Source of the DNA: Nocardioides panaciterrulae | Lineage (GTDB): Bacteria > Actinomycetota > Actinomycetes > Propionibacteriales > Nocardioidaceae | Assembly: GCF_013409645.1 (NCBI RefSeq) | Contig: NZ_JACCBG010000001.1 | Span: 992,001 to 1,056,000, forward strand | Length of the DNA stretch: 64,000 nt | Direction: 5' to 3' | Shown here: in pieces, positions 8,484 through 17,065 of the stretch | Layout: each line of letters opens with the position of its first letter | Position numbering within the stretch: position 1 is the first letter of the stretch | Position numbers and translations under genes: made by a program | Notes under the pieces: model-generated | Seen by the model: only the letters and a program-made list of their open reading frames with translations | What the model was told of the DNA's origin: nothing | The model's database searches: none

Positions 8484-9775
8484 GCGCCGCAGTGGCGAGC
8501 GACGTCGAGCAGGTGGGCGTCGCACAGGTCCGGGACCGGGCCGACGTGCACCGGCAGGTCAAGCTGGTCGTGGTCTTCGCGATCGTGGCGGTGCTGCTGC
8601 TGTGGTTCGCGCTCGACATCAAGGACCCGACGGTCAAGTACATCACCGGCGAGCGGGTCACCGCCGACGACCTCGGCACCGAGATCAACGGCCTGCGGAT
8701 CGTCTGGATCTGCTTCGCGCTCGCGGTGCTCGCCCTGGGGGCGGCCGCGGCCAACCGGGTCCGCCGGGGGATCGTCGGCACCCTCGTCTCGATGGTCGTC
8801 GGCATCGCGTTCTTCGTCGGGTTCATCGTCTGGTCCTACGCCGACCAGACCACGCTGGTGATCGCCAACCCGCTGCCCGGCACGGTCAAGCTCGCCACCC
8901 CGCTGGTCTTCGGTGCGCTGGCCGGCTGCCTGTGCGAGCGGGCCGGGGTCATCAACATCGCGATCGAGGGCCAGTTCCTCACCGGGGCGTTCCTCGCCTC
9001 GGTGTTCTCCAGCGCGTTCTACAGCGCCGAGATGGGCCTGGTCGGCGGCATCCTCGCCGGCGTGGCGATCGCCGCGCTGCTGGCGGTCTTCGCGATGCGC
9101 TACCACGTCAACCAGGTCGTGCTCGGCGTCGTGCTGATCGCGCTCGCCACCGGCCTGACCAGCTTCCTGCTCAGCCAGATCCCCGACGACCCGAGCATCA
9201 AGCAGTACCTCAACGATCCGCTCATCCTCGCGCCGATCGCGATCCCCGGGCTGGCCGACATCCCGGTGATCGGGCCCACGCTGTTCAACCAGACGCTGCT
9301 GTCCTACCTGATGTACGCCTCGGTCGTGGTCGTGACCGTGCTGCTCTTCCAGACCAAGTGGGGGCTGCGGGTCCGCTCGGTCGGGGAGCACCCGATGGCC
9401 GCCGACACTGTCGGCATCAAGGTGAACCGGATCCGCTGGCAGGCCGTGCTGCTGGGCGGCGTGTTCGCCGGGCTCGGCGGCGCCTGGTTCACCGTCGGCT
9501 CGACCGGCTCCTTCGACCAGGACGCGTCCGCGGGCAACGGCTTCATCGCGCTGGCCGCGGTGATCATGGGCCGCTGGCACCCGGTCTGGGCGTCGCTGTC
9601 GGCGGTGTTCTTCGGCTTCATGTGGACCCTGCAGAGCCAGCTCGCCTTCCTCGGCAAGATCCCGCCGGAGCTGCTGCGCGCCTCGCCCTACCTGGCCACG
9701 ATCATCGCGGTCGCCGGTTTCGTCGGCCGGGTCCGCCCGCCGGCCGCCGACGGCGAGCCCTACGTGAAGAGCTGA
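8480..9775 (+). CDS. Nucleoside ABC transporter permease 2
   Basis: Second transmembrane subunit, 431 residues, of the YufQ/NupQ type. Several hydrophobic helices are clear, and the family motif CERAGVINIAIEGQFLTGAF matches the analogous position in permease 1. It is longer at the N-terminus than many homologues, with extra hydrophobic segments before the conserved core. The ATG at 8480 overlaps the preceding stop (ATGA). The cytidine deaminase start lies 3 bases after its stop, linking transport directly to nucleoside breakdown. Confidence 0.93.
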   Translation: MSAAVASDVEQVGVAQVRDRADVHRQVKLVVVFAIVAVLLLWFALDIKDPTVKYITGERVTADDLGTEINGLRIVWICFALAVLALGAAAANRVRRGIVGTLVSMVVGIAFFVGFIVWSYADQTTLVIANPLPGTVKLATPLVFGALAGCLCERAGVINIAIEGQFLTGAFLASVFSSAFYSAEMGLVGGILAGVAIAALLAVFAMRYHVNQVVLGVVLIALATGLTSFLLSQIPDDPSIKQYLNDPLILAPIAIPGLADIPVIGPTLFNQTLLSYLMYASVVVVTVLLFQTKWGLRVRSVGEHPMAADTVGIKVNRIRWQAVLLGGVFAGLGGAWFTVGSTGSFDQDASAGNGFIALAAVIMGRWHPVWASLSAVFFGFMWTLQSQLAFLGKIPPELLRASPYLATIIAVAGFVGRVRPPAADGEPYVKS

Positions 9776-9778
9776 CGG

Positions 9779-10189
9779 ATGGTCCAGGAGTCCCGACCGG
9801 TCGAGGTCGACTGGGAGTCGTTGAGGGCGGCCGCGGTCGAGGTGGCCGGGCGCGCCTACGCGCCGTACAGCAACTACCACGTGGGCGCCGCCGCCCTCGC
9901 CGACGACGGCCGCCTGCTGGTGGGCTGCAACGTCGAGAACGCGGCGTACGGCGTGGTCCTGTGCGCCGAGTGCGGGCTGGTGTCCCAGCTGCACGCCACC
10001 GGCGGCGGCCGGCTGACCCACTTCCTCTGCGTCAACGGCGACGGCGAGCTGATCATGCCGTGCGGCCGCTGCCGCCAGCTGCTCTTCGAGCAGGGCGGCG
10101 AGGAGCTGCAGCTGATGACGCCGCGCGGGCTGCGCACGATGGCCGAGGTGCTGCCCCAGGCCTTCGGCCCCGACGACCTCCTCCACTGA
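9779..10189 (+). CDS. cdd: Cytidine deaminase
   Basis: Zinc-dependent hydrolase converting cytidine and deoxycytidine to uridine and deoxyuridine. The 136-residue length is that of the small tetrameric class. Zinc ligands Cys62, Cys95 and Cys98 and the catalytic Glu64 are visible in GCNVENAAYGVVLCAECG and PCGRC. The actinobacterial CAECG variant replaces the CAER of many other bacteria. Only 3 bases separate it from the permease stop, and deoA follows 47 bases later, so it is part of the same salvage operon. Confidence 0.96.
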   Translation: MVQESRPVEVDWESLRAAAVEVAGRAYAPYSNYHVGAAALADDGRLLVGCNVENAAYGVVLCAECGLVSQLHATGGGRLTHFLCVNGDGELIMPCGRCRQLLFEQGGEELQLMTPRGLRTMAEVLPQAFGPDDLLH

Positions 10190-10236
10190 ACCACCGCCCG
10201 GGCCACCTCCCGGGCACCCACGCAGGAAGGACTGCC

Positions 10237-11523
10237 ATGGCGCAGCACGACGCCGTCGAGGTCATCTCGGCCAAGCGCGACAAGGCCGAGCTCAGCGACA
10301 GCCAGATCGACTGGGTGATCGACGCCTACACCCGGGGGGCGGTCGACGACGCGCAGATGTCCGCGCTCGCGATGGCGATCCTGCTCAACGGGATGGACCG
10401 GCGGGAGATCTCCCGCTGGACCGCCGCGATGATCGCCTCGGGGGAGCGGATGGACTTCTCCCGGCTCTCGCGGCGCACCGCCGACAAGCACTCCACCGGC
10501 GGCGTGGGGGACAAGATCACCCTGCCGCTGGCGCCGCTGGTCGCCGCCTGCGGCGTCGCCGTGCCGCAGCTCTCCGGCCGGGGCCTGGGCCACACCGGTG
10601 GCACGCTCGACAAGCTGGAGTCGATCCCGGGCTGGCGGGCCGCGCTGTCCAACGAGGAGATGATGGCGCAGCTGGAGAAGGTCGGTGCGGTGATCTGCGC
10701 GGCCGGCGACGGGCTGGCGCCGGCGGACAAGAAGCTCTACGCGCTGCGCGACGTCACCGGCACCGTGGAGGCGATCCCGCTGATCGCGTCCTCGATCATG
10801 TCGAAGAAGATCGCCGAGGGCACCGGCTCGCTGGTGCTCGACGTCAAGGTCGGCACCGGCGCGTTCATGAAGCACGTCGACGACGCCCGTGAGCTGGCCG
10901 AGACCATGGTGGGACTCGGTCAGGACGCCGGCGTCCACACCGTCGCGCTGCTCACCGACATGTCGACCCCGCTGGGCCGGAGCGCCGGCAACGCCGTGGA
11001 GGTCGCCGAGTCGGTCGAGGTGCTCGCGGGCGGGGGCCCCGCCGACGTGGTCGAGCTGACGCTGGCGCTGGCCCGGGAGATGCTGGCCGGCGCGGGCGTC
11101 ACCGATGTCGACCCCGCCGACAGGCTCGCCGACGGCTCCGCGATGGACGTGTGGCGGCAGATGGTCCGCGCCCAGGACGGGGACCCGGAGGCGCCGCTGC
11201 CGCGGGCCCGCGAGACCCACGTCGTCGACGCGCCGGCCTCCGGCACCCTGACCCGGCTCGACGCCATGGCGGTCGGCCTGGCCTCGTGGCGCCTCGGTGC
11301 CGGGCGGGCCCGGGCCGGCGAGGCGGTCCAGGCCGGCGCCGGCGTGGTCTGGCACGCGCGTCCCGGCGACGCGGTCACCGCCGGGCAGCCGCTGTTCAGC
11401 CTGCACACCGACGACCCGGAGCGGTTCGAGCGGGCGTTGGCCTCGCTCGAGGGCGGCTACGACATCGCGGCGGACGCGGCGTCGTACCAGCCCGAGCCCC
11501 TGGTGATCGACCGCATCAGCTGA
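10237..11523 (+). CDS. deoA: Thymidine phosphorylase
   Basis: Pyrimidine nucleoside phosphorylase releasing thymine or uracil and (deoxy)ribose 1-phosphate. The 428-residue protein carries the family signature KHSTGGVGDK at 84-93, the SGRGLGHTGGTLDKLE block that contacts substrate, the phosphate-site region VGTGAFMK, and a C-terminal domain beginning near GAGVVWHARPGD. The start is ATG at 10237, preceded by GGAAGG. It follows cdd in the same direction, allowing deamination and then phosphorolysis of imported pyrimidine nucleosides. It ends 10 bases before the convergent MaoC-like gene. Confidence 0.95.
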   Translation: MAQHDAVEVISAKRDKAELSDSQIDWVIDAYTRGAVDDAQMSALAMAILLNGMDRREISRWTAAMIASGERMDFSRLSRRTADKHSTGGVGDKITLPLAPLVAACGVAVPQLSGRGLGHTGGTLDKLESIPGWRAALSNEEMMAQLEKVGAVICAAGDGLAPADKKLYALRDVTGTVEAIPLIASSIMSKKIAEGTGSLVLDVKVGTGAFMKHVDDARELAETMVGLGQDAGVHTVALLTDMSTPLGRSAGNAVEVAESVEVLAGGGPADVVELTLALAREMLAGAGVTDVDPADRLADGSAMDVWRQMVRAQDGDPEAPLPRARETHVVDAPASGTLTRLDAMAVGLASWRLGAGRARAGEAVQAGAGVVWHARPGDAVTAGQPLFSLHTDDPERFERALASLEGGYDIAADAASYQPEPLVIDRIS

Positions 11524-11533
11524 GGCCGGGACC

Positions 11534-11986
11534 CTAGGGCAGCAGCAGCACCAGGAACTCCGCGACCAGGGCCGGCCTGGCCCCGCCCTCGATCTCGACC
11601 ACGTAGCTCATCGTGACCTGCTTGCCCGCGGGCACGTCGGTCACGGCGGTGAAGGTGCAGGTGGCCCGCAGCCGCGAGCCGACCGGCACCGGCGCGGGGA
11701 AGCGCACCTTGTTCAGCCCGTAGTTGAGCTTCGCGCCGGGCGTCTCCAGCTGGAAGATCTGGCTGCCGAAGAGCGGCAGCAGCGACAGCGTCAGGTAGCC
11801 GTGGGCGATGGTGCCGCCGAACGGCCCCGCCTTCGCGCGCTCCACGTCGACGTGGATCCACTGGAAGTCGTCGGTGGCCTCCGCGAACCTGTTCACCCGC
11901 TCCTGGTCGATCGTGACCCAGTCGCTGGTGCCGATCTCCTCGCCGGCCGCGGCCGCGACCTCGTCCAGCGTGGTGAAGACGCGCAT
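11534..11986 (-). CDS. MaoC family dehydratase / (R)-specific enoyl-CoA hydratase
   Basis: A 150-residue single hot-dog-fold protein. The hydratase motif is complete: [18 protein letters not shown] with the catalytic pair Asp40 and His45, then [15 protein letters not shown]. Such proteins hydrate trans-2-enoyl-CoA to (R)-3-hydroxyacyl-CoA; the exact chain length is not readable. The ATG at 11986 has GAGGAG upstream. It sits on the opposite strand between deoA and add and has no obvious role in nucleoside metabolism. Homology to actinobacterial MaoC-like proteins annotated as NodN-like is likely. Confidence 0.87.
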   Translation of the reverse strand: MRVFTTLDEVAAAAGEEIGTSDWVTIDQERVNRFAEATDDFQWIHVDVERAKAGPFGGTIAHGYLTLSLLPLFGSQIFQLETPGAKLNYGLNKVRFPAPVPVGSRLRATCTFTAVTDVPAGKQVTMSYVVEIEGGARPALVAEFLVLLLP

Positions 11987-12041
11987 GGGGGCTCCTCGTG
12001 TCCGCCTCGGGAGGGGGGTGTCTGGTGGTTGGATGGCGGGC

Positions 12042-13136
12042 ATGACCGCCGCCTCACCGGAACCTACCGTCCCCACCCGCGACCAGGTGCTGCGGGCGCC
12101 GAAGGTGCTGCTGCACGACCACCTGGACGGCGGGCTGCGGCCCGCCACCATCCTCGAGCTGGCCGCCGAGATCGGCCACGAGCTCCCGGCCGGGGACGCC
12201 GACTCGCTGGCCCGCTGGTTCGCCGAGTCCGCCGACTCGGGCTCGCTGGTGCGCTACCTGGAGACCTTCGACCACACGGTCGCGGTCATGCAGACGGCCC
12301 CCGCCATCGCCCGGGTGGCCCGGGAGTGCGTCGAGGACCTCGCCGCCGACGGGGTCGTGTACGCCGAGATCCGCTACGCCCCCGAGCAGCACGTGTCGCA
12401 GGGCCTGAGCCTCGACGAGGTCGTGGCCGCCGTCCAGGAGGGCTTCGAGGCCGGCATGGCCGCGGCCGGGGGCCGGATCGTGGTGCGCCAGCTGCTCACC
12501 GCGATGCGCCACCAGGCCCGCTCGATGGAGATCGCCGAGCTGGCCGTCGCGTGGCGCGACCGCGGGGTCGCCGGGTTCGACATCGCGGGTGCCGAGGCGG
12601 GCTTCCCGCCCACCCGCCACCTCGACGCGTTCGAGTACCTCCAGCGCGAGAACTTCCACTTCACCATCCACGCCGGCGAGGCGTTCGGCCTGCCGTCGAT
12701 CTGGCAGGCGATCCAGTGGTGCGGCGCCGACCGGCTCGGCCACGGCGTGCGGATCATCGACGACGTCAAGGTCGCCGAGGACGGGTCGGTCGAGCTGGGC
12801 CGGCTCGCGGCGTACGTCCGCGACAAGCGCATCCCGCTGGAGATGTGCCCCGCCTCCAACGTGCAGACCGGCGCGGCCACCTCGATCGCCGAGCACCCGA
12901 TCGGGCTGCTCACCCGGCTGCGCTTCCGGGTCACGGTCAACACCGACAACCGGCTGATGAGCCAGACCTCGATGACCGCGGAGATGTGGTCGCTGGTGCA
13001 GGCGTTCGGCTACACGCTCGACGACCTGCGCTGGTTCACGATCAACGCGATGAAGTCGTCGTTCCTGCCGTTCGACGAGCGGCTGGCGATCATCGACGGG
13101 GTGATCAAGCCCGGGTACGCCGCGCTGCTGGGCTGA
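12042..13136 (+). CDS. add: Adenosine deaminase
   Basis: Zinc hydrolase converting (deoxy)adenosine to (deoxy)inosine, feeding purine nucleoside phosphorylase. The 364-residue product has the N-terminal metal motif LLHDHLDGG (His25, His27), the substrate-binding AGAEAGFPP region, the catalytic TIHAGE block with its His and Glu, the downstream LGHGVRI and the metal Asp in NTDN. The start could be ATG 12042 or ATG 12033, three codons upstream; neither has a clear Shine-Dalgarno. The 3' end overlaps the convergent uridine kinase gene by 32 bases. Confidence 0.93.
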   Translation: MTAASPEPTVPTRDQVLRAPKVLLHDHLDGGLRPATILELAAEIGHELPAGDADSLARWFAESADSGSLVRYLETFDHTVAVMQTAPAIARVARECVEDLAADGVVYAEIRYAPEQHVSQGLSLDEVVAAVQEGFEAGMAAAGGRIVVRQLLTAMRHQARSMEIAELAVAWRDRGVAGFDIAGAEAGFPPTRHLDAFEYLQRENFHFTIHAGEAFGLPSIWQAIQWCGADRLGHGVRIIDDVKVAEDGSVELGRLAAYVRDKRIPLEMCPASNVQTGAATSIAEHPIGLLTRLRFRVTVNTDNRLMSQTSMTAEMWSLVQAFGYTLDDLRWFTINAMKSSFLPFDERLAIIDGVIKPGYAALLG

Positions 13137-13722
13137 GCCGGCCGATCTCCTCCCGGGCCTGCTCGGGCGTGACGGGGACGCACCCGTGAGCGACCGCGCC
13201 GGCGACGACCCGGCGCTGGTCGCGCATCAGCGCGAGCCCCCGGCGCACCAGCACCAGGGGCGGCTTGCGGCGCTCGCGCAGGTCGCGGGTCAGCCGCCGC
13301 CAGAACGTCACCAGCGGGTGCTGGCGGACGCAGTACGCCGCCGCCAGCAGCGCCGCCTCCCTCGCGGGCTGCACGACGTGCTGGGCGAAGATCCCCTCGG
13401 CCACGAACAGCGCGTGCTCGCCGAGCTCGAGCGTGCTCCACCCGCAGCGGCCGTCCCGGGAGATCTCGTAGACCGGCACCTCCGCCCGCCCCTCCCGGCA
13501 GAGCCGCTCGACGGCCGCCAGCGCGTCCTGGGGCAGCCAGGAGTCCGGGTGGTCCCAGTCGACCAGGCCGGCGTTGGCGCCCTCGGTGAGCCGGGGGAGG
13601 GTGGGGTCGTCGCCGTTCTTGTAGAAGTCGTCGAGCCGGAGCACCGGCAGGCCGAGGCGTTCGGCGAGCCGCGACTTGCCGGCCCCCGAGGGGCCGGCCA
13701 GGACGATGACCTGCGCGCGCAC
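13105..13722 (-). CDS. udk: Uridine kinase
   Basis: P-loop kinase that phosphorylates uridine (and probably cytidine), salvaging the products of cytidine deaminase. The 205-residue protein starts with GTG at 13722 and has the Walker A GPSGAGKS at residues 10-17, the [10 protein letters not shown] segment that binds nucleoside, and a DWDHPDSW block typical of bacterial uridine kinases. It is convergent with add and overlaps its 3' end by 32 bases. A closely related phosphoribulokinase-type ATPase is the alternative, but the salvage neighbourhood favours udk. Confidence 0.88.
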   Translation of the reverse strand: MRAQVIVLAGPSGAGKSRLAERLGLPVLRLDDFYKNGDDPTLPRLTEGANAGLVDWDHPDSWLPQDALAAVERLCREGRAEVPVYEISRDGRCGWSTLELGEHALFVAEGIFAQHVVQPAREAALLAAAYCVRQHPLVTFWRRLTRDLRERRKPPLVLVRRGLALMRDQRRVVAGAVAHGCVPVTPEQAREEIGRLSPAARRTRA

Positions 13723-13808
13723 CCACCCATTCTGCCGTGTCGCCGCCCCCGGTTTGGCAGCAGGTGCTTGGCTGGTCGGGGCAAGGGCCGTGCGGAGGAG
13801 GTCTGGTG

Positions 13809-15056
13809 GTGCACACGTTGGCCGTTCGCCGGTGGGCCGCCGCCGTCCTTCCCGCCCTCCTGCTGCTGGCCCCCGCGCTCACCGGCTGCACCGGCAGCTC
13901 GTCCGGCGATCCCTCCGGCAATCCCTCCGGTGATCCGGCCAGCGGCCCCGCGAGCGCGGCCGGCGACCCGGCCACCACCGGGGCGGCGGCGCCCACGCCG
14001 CGGGTGGCGCCGCCGTTCCGGCACCCGATCCCCGGGATGCCGGCGGTGCAGGACGGGGACGTCTACGCCTCGACCAGGACCCCGTCCCAGGAGCGGTCGA
14101 GGGTCCGCCACGACCCGGCGTACCTCTACGTCCCGAACTCCTTCGGCGCCCCGATCACCACGGTGATCGACCAGCGCAGCCGCAAGGTCGTCCGGGTGCT
14201 GCACACGGGGACGCTGAGCCAGCATGTGACGCCGTCCTACGACCTGCGCACGCTCTACGTCGAGGCGAGCGAGGACAACCGGATCGTCGCACTCGACCCG
14301 CGCACCGGCCGGATCACCCACCGCTACCCGGTCGACCGGCCCTACAACCTCTACTTCACCCCCGACGGCCGGCACGCGGTGGTGATGGACGAGGAGCACC
14401 AGCGGATCGTGTTCGCCGACCCGCACACGTTCAAGCCCCAGAAGGCGGTCAGCGACCGTTCGTGCAAGGGTCCGAACCACGCGGACTTCTCCGCGAACGG
14501 ACGGTGGTTCCTGGTCAGCTGCGAGTTCAGCGGGTCGCTGCTGCGCATCTCGACGCTGCGCGAGCGGGTCACCGGCCGGCTCCACCTGCCGGCGGGCGCC
14601 AAGCCGCAGGACGTCCGGCTCTCCCCGGACGGGCGCACCTTCTACGTCGCCGACATGGGCCGCAACCTGCTGCTGCGGGTGCCGTGGGACCGGCTGCGCG
14701 TGGTCGGCAGCACCCGACTGCCGATGATGCCGCACGGCATCTACCCGAGCCGGGACGGCCGGTTCCTCTACGTCTCGGACCGGATGGCGGGCAAGGTGAG
14801 CGTCTTCTCGCTGGCGAAGCGCCGCGTGGTCGACACCTGGCCGATCCCCGGCGGCGGCACGCCGGACATGGGCGGGATCTCCGCGGACGGCCGGACGCTG
14901 TGGCTCTCGGGCCGCTACTCCGGCTACGTCTACGGCTGGAACACCCGCACCGGTCGGCTGGTGGCCAAGATCCGGGTCGGGGGCAGCCCGCACGGGCTGC
15001 TGGTCTGGCCGCAGCCGGGCCGCTACTCCCTCGGCCACACCGGCAACCTGCGGTGA
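13809..15056 (+). CDS. YncE-like beta-propeller lipoprotein
   Basis: A 415-residue exported lipoprotein: signal peptide with Arg-Arg, hydrophobic core and lipobox LTGC (Cys27), then a Gly/Ser/Pro/Asp linker (GDPSGNPSGDPASG). The mature domain consists of repeats such as LRTLYVEASEDNRIVALDPRTGRI and GRFLYVSDRMAGKVSVFSLAKRRVVDTW, the seven-bladed YncE/cytochrome-D1-like propeller pattern. The role is unknown; such proteins may bind DNA, cell wall or metal-containing partners. GGAGGAG at 13794-13800 favours the GTG at 13809 (GTG 13806 is one codon earlier). The last bases GTGA are shared with the next gene's start. Confidence 0.8.
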   Translation: MHTLAVRRWAAAVLPALLLLAPALTGCTGSSSGDPSGNPSGDPASGPASAAGDPATTGAAAPTPRVAPPFRHPIPGMPAVQDGDVYASTRTPSQERSRVRHDPAYLYVPNSFGAPITTVIDQRSRKVVRVLHTGTLSQHVTPSYDLRTLYVEASEDNRIVALDPRTGRITHRYPVDRPYNLYFTPDGRHAVVMDEEHQRIVFADPHTFKPQKAVSDRSCKGPNHADFSANGRWFLVSCEFSGSLLRISTLRERVTGRLHLPAGAKPQDVRLSPDGRTFYVADMGRNLLLRVPWDRLRVVGSTRLPMMPHGIYPSRDGRFLYVSDRMAGKVSVFSLAKRRVVDTWPIPGGGTPDMGGISADGRTLWLSGRYSGYVYGWNTRTGRLVAKIRVGGSPHGLLVWPQPGRYSLGHTGNLR

Positions 15057-16078
15057 GGCGGCTGCTCACCCTGCTGGTGGCGCTCCCGGCCCTGGCCGCG
15101 AGCGCCTGCTCCGGTGGCACCCCGGCCCCCGCTCCCTCCCCGAGCGCGGCGAGCTCGGCGACGGCGGGCACGACCGCGGGCGCGACGGCGGGCACGCCGG
15201 GGCAGCCCCGGCCACCGCGCCACCTGGTGGTGCACACCGTGCGCTGGCGGCTGCCGTACGCCGTGGCCCGCGCCGCCGTGGGGCCCGCCGGGGACGGCCG
15301 CTACACCCTCGCCGGGGGGCTCCTGGCCGGCGACAGCTCCACCGACCGGGTGCTCGACCTCGACCCGGCGGCCGGGACGGTCATCCGGGCCGGGCGGCTG
15401 CCGGTGCCGGTGCACGACACGGCGGGGGCCCGGCTGGGCGGACAACTGCTCGTGGTCGGGGGTGGCAACGCCAGCGAGCAGGGGACCGTGCAGGTGCGCC
15501 ACGGCGGCGCGTGGACCGTCGCCGGGCACCTGCCGCAGCCCCGCTCGGACCTCATCGCGGCGACGATCGGCGGCCGGGTGCTCGTGCTCGGCGGCTACGA
15601 CGGCACCACCACCGCGATGTCGGCGATCCTCGCCAGCGAGGACGGGCGGCACTGGCAGCAGGTGGGACGGCTCCCGCTCCCGGTCCGCTACGCCGCGAGC
15701 GTCGTGGACGGCCGGTCGGTCTGGCTGTTCGGCGGCGAGCGTGCCGGCGTCGAGCAGCGCGCCGTCCAGCTGGTCGGCGCGGACGGGCACGCCCGGGTGG
15801 TCGCCCGGCTGCCGCACCCGCTCGGCCACGCCGCGGCGGTGCGGCTCGGCGACCGCATCCTCCTCGTGGGCGGTCGGCCGTCGGCCGATCGGGTCACGGC
15901 GAGGATGTGGTGGTTCGACCCCTCGAGCCGCCGCTTCACCCCGGCCGGCCGGCTGCCGAGGCCGCTCGCCGACACCGCGGTGCTGACCGACGGGCTGACC
16001 GACGGGCTGACCGCCTGGCTGGTCGGCGGCGAGTCGCCGTCGCTCACCGACCGGGTGGTCCGGCTGTCCCTGCGGTAG
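15053..16078 (+). CDS. Kelch-like beta-propeller lipoprotein
   Basis: A 341-residue lipoprotein starting at GTG 15053, overlapping the previous stop by 4 bases. Signal peptide VRRLLTLLVALPALAASAC places the lipid-anchored Cys at 19, followed by an Ala/Pro/Ser/Thr linker. The body has about six kelch-type blades marked by Gly-Gly pairs (VLVLGGYDGTT, VWLFGGERAG, ILLVGGRP, AWLVGGES). A 12-bp duplication near 15983-16006 produces the LTDGLTDGLT repeat close to the C-terminus. Ligand and enzymatic activity, if any, cannot be read; no galactose-oxidase copper motif was seen. Confidence 0.78.
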   Translation: MRRLLTLLVALPALAASACSGGTPAPAPSPSAASSATAGTTAGATAGTPGQPRPPRHLVVHTVRWRLPYAVARAAVGPAGDGRYTLAGGLLAGDSSTDRVLDLDPAAGTVIRAGRLPVPVHDTAGARLGGQLLVVGGGNASEQGTVQVRHGGAWTVAGHLPQPRSDLIAATIGGRVLVLGGYDGTTTAMSAILASEDGRHWQQVGRLPLPVRYAASVVDGRSVWLFGGERAGVEQRAVQLVGADGHARVVARLPHPLGHAAAVRLGDRILLVGGRPSADRVTARMWWFDPSSRRFTPAGRLPRPLADTAVLTDGLTDGLTAWLVGGESPSLTDRVVRLSLR

Positions 16079-16112
16079 GGCCTCGGCTGGGGGCGGTCAG
16101 CGCGCGGTGCGA

Positions 16113-16171
16113 TAGTCCGTGACGTTTGGGCCCCCTACTGGCCAGTAGGAGGGCCGGAACGTCACGGACTA
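16113..16171. terminator. 59-bp near-perfect palindrome between convergent genes
   Basis: TAGTCCGTGACGTT at 16113-16126 is exactly complementary to AACGTCACGGACTA at 16158-16171, and the inner part (GGCCCCCTACT versus AGTAGGAGGGCC) pairs with one bulge down to a TGGCCA centre. Lying between two converging genes, it can serve as a bidirectional terminator, but the long perfect outer arms also suit a dispersed intergenic repeat or a protein-binding dyad. Confidence 0.75.
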
Positions 16172-16186
16172 CGCCCAGGGCCCGCG

Positions 16187-17065
16187 TCAGACGCCGATCG
16201 GGTGCCAGACGGTCTTGGTCTCCAGGAACGCCGTCATGGCCGCCAGGCCCGGCTCCAGCGTCCAGTCCGGCTCGGCCGCCGGAGCCCGGCGCACCCGCTT
16301 GAGGTTGTCGGCGGCCGCCACCTCGAGGGACGCCGCGAGCGCGGCGTCACCGGCGATGCCGGTGAGGTCGAGGGCGTTGACGTCCATGTGCGAGGCCAGC
16401 CAGGGGCCGATCGTCGCCGCGGAGCCGGTCAGGATGTTGACCACGCCGCCGGGGACGTCGGAGGTGGCCAGCACCTCGGAGAACGTCACCGCGGGCAGCG
16501 GACGGTCGTAGGAGGAGACCACGACCACCGTGTTGCCGGTGACGATCGCGGGCGCGACCACGCTGACCAGGCCGAGCAGCGAGGACCGCTGCGGCGCCAG
16601 CACCGCGACCACGCCGGTCGGCTCGGGGGTGGAGAGGTTGAAGTACGGCCCGGCGACCGGGTTGGCGTTGCCGACGACCTGGGTGATCTTGTCGGCCCAG
16701 CCGGCGTACCAGACCAGCCGGTCGATCGCCTCGTCGACGACCTTGTCCGCGCGGCCGGTCGCGAGGCCCTCGGACTGCACGACGGCCTGCACGAACTGCG
16801 GGCGACGGTCCTCCATGACCTCCGCGACCCGGTAGAGGATCTGCGCCCGGTTGTAGGCGGTGCGCGCGGACCAGCCGGCGAAAGCCTTGCGGGCGGCGCC
16901 GACCGCGTCGCGGGCGTCCTTGCGCGAGGCGAGGGCGGCGTTGGCCACGAACGTCCCCTTCGTGTCGTTCACGACGTAGGAGTGGCCCGACTCCGAGCGG
17001 GGGAAGGCGCCACCGATGTAGAGCTTGTAGGTCTTCCTGACGTCGATGCGCGGCGCAGGGCTCAT
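16187..17065 (-). CDS. Half-length aldehyde dehydrogenase-like protein lacking the catalytic domain
   Basis: This 292-residue product starts at ATG 17065, overlapping the stop of the full-length dehydrogenase upstream (ATGA). It keeps the N-terminal NAD-binding half of the ALDH fold (YKLYIGGAFPRSESG, then VLAPQRSSLLGLVSVVAPAIVTGNTVVV, then PGGVVNILTG). It stops after a short unrelated-looking tail (ETKTVWHPIG), before any LGGK glutamate motif or catalytic Cys. The usual PWNFP is replaced by APQRS. It can hardly be an active aldehyde dehydrogenase by itself. A structural or regulatory partner of the neighbouring enzyme is conceivable. No frameshift is apparent and the frame is well kept. Confidence 0.8.
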   Translation of the reverse strand: MSPAPRIDVRKTYKLYIGGAFPRSESGHSYVVNDTKGTFVANAALASRKDARDAVGAARKAFAGWSARTAYNRAQILYRVAEVMEDRRPQFVQAVVQSEGLATGRADKVVDEAIDRLVWYAGWADKITQVVGNANPVAGPYFNLSTPEPTGVVAVLAPQRSSLLGLVSVVAPAIVTGNTVVVVSSYDRPLPAVTFSEVLATSDVPGGVVNILTGSAATIGPWLASHMDVNALDLTGIAGDAALAASLEVAAADNLKRVRRAPAAEPDWTLEPGLAAMTAFLETKTVWHPIGV

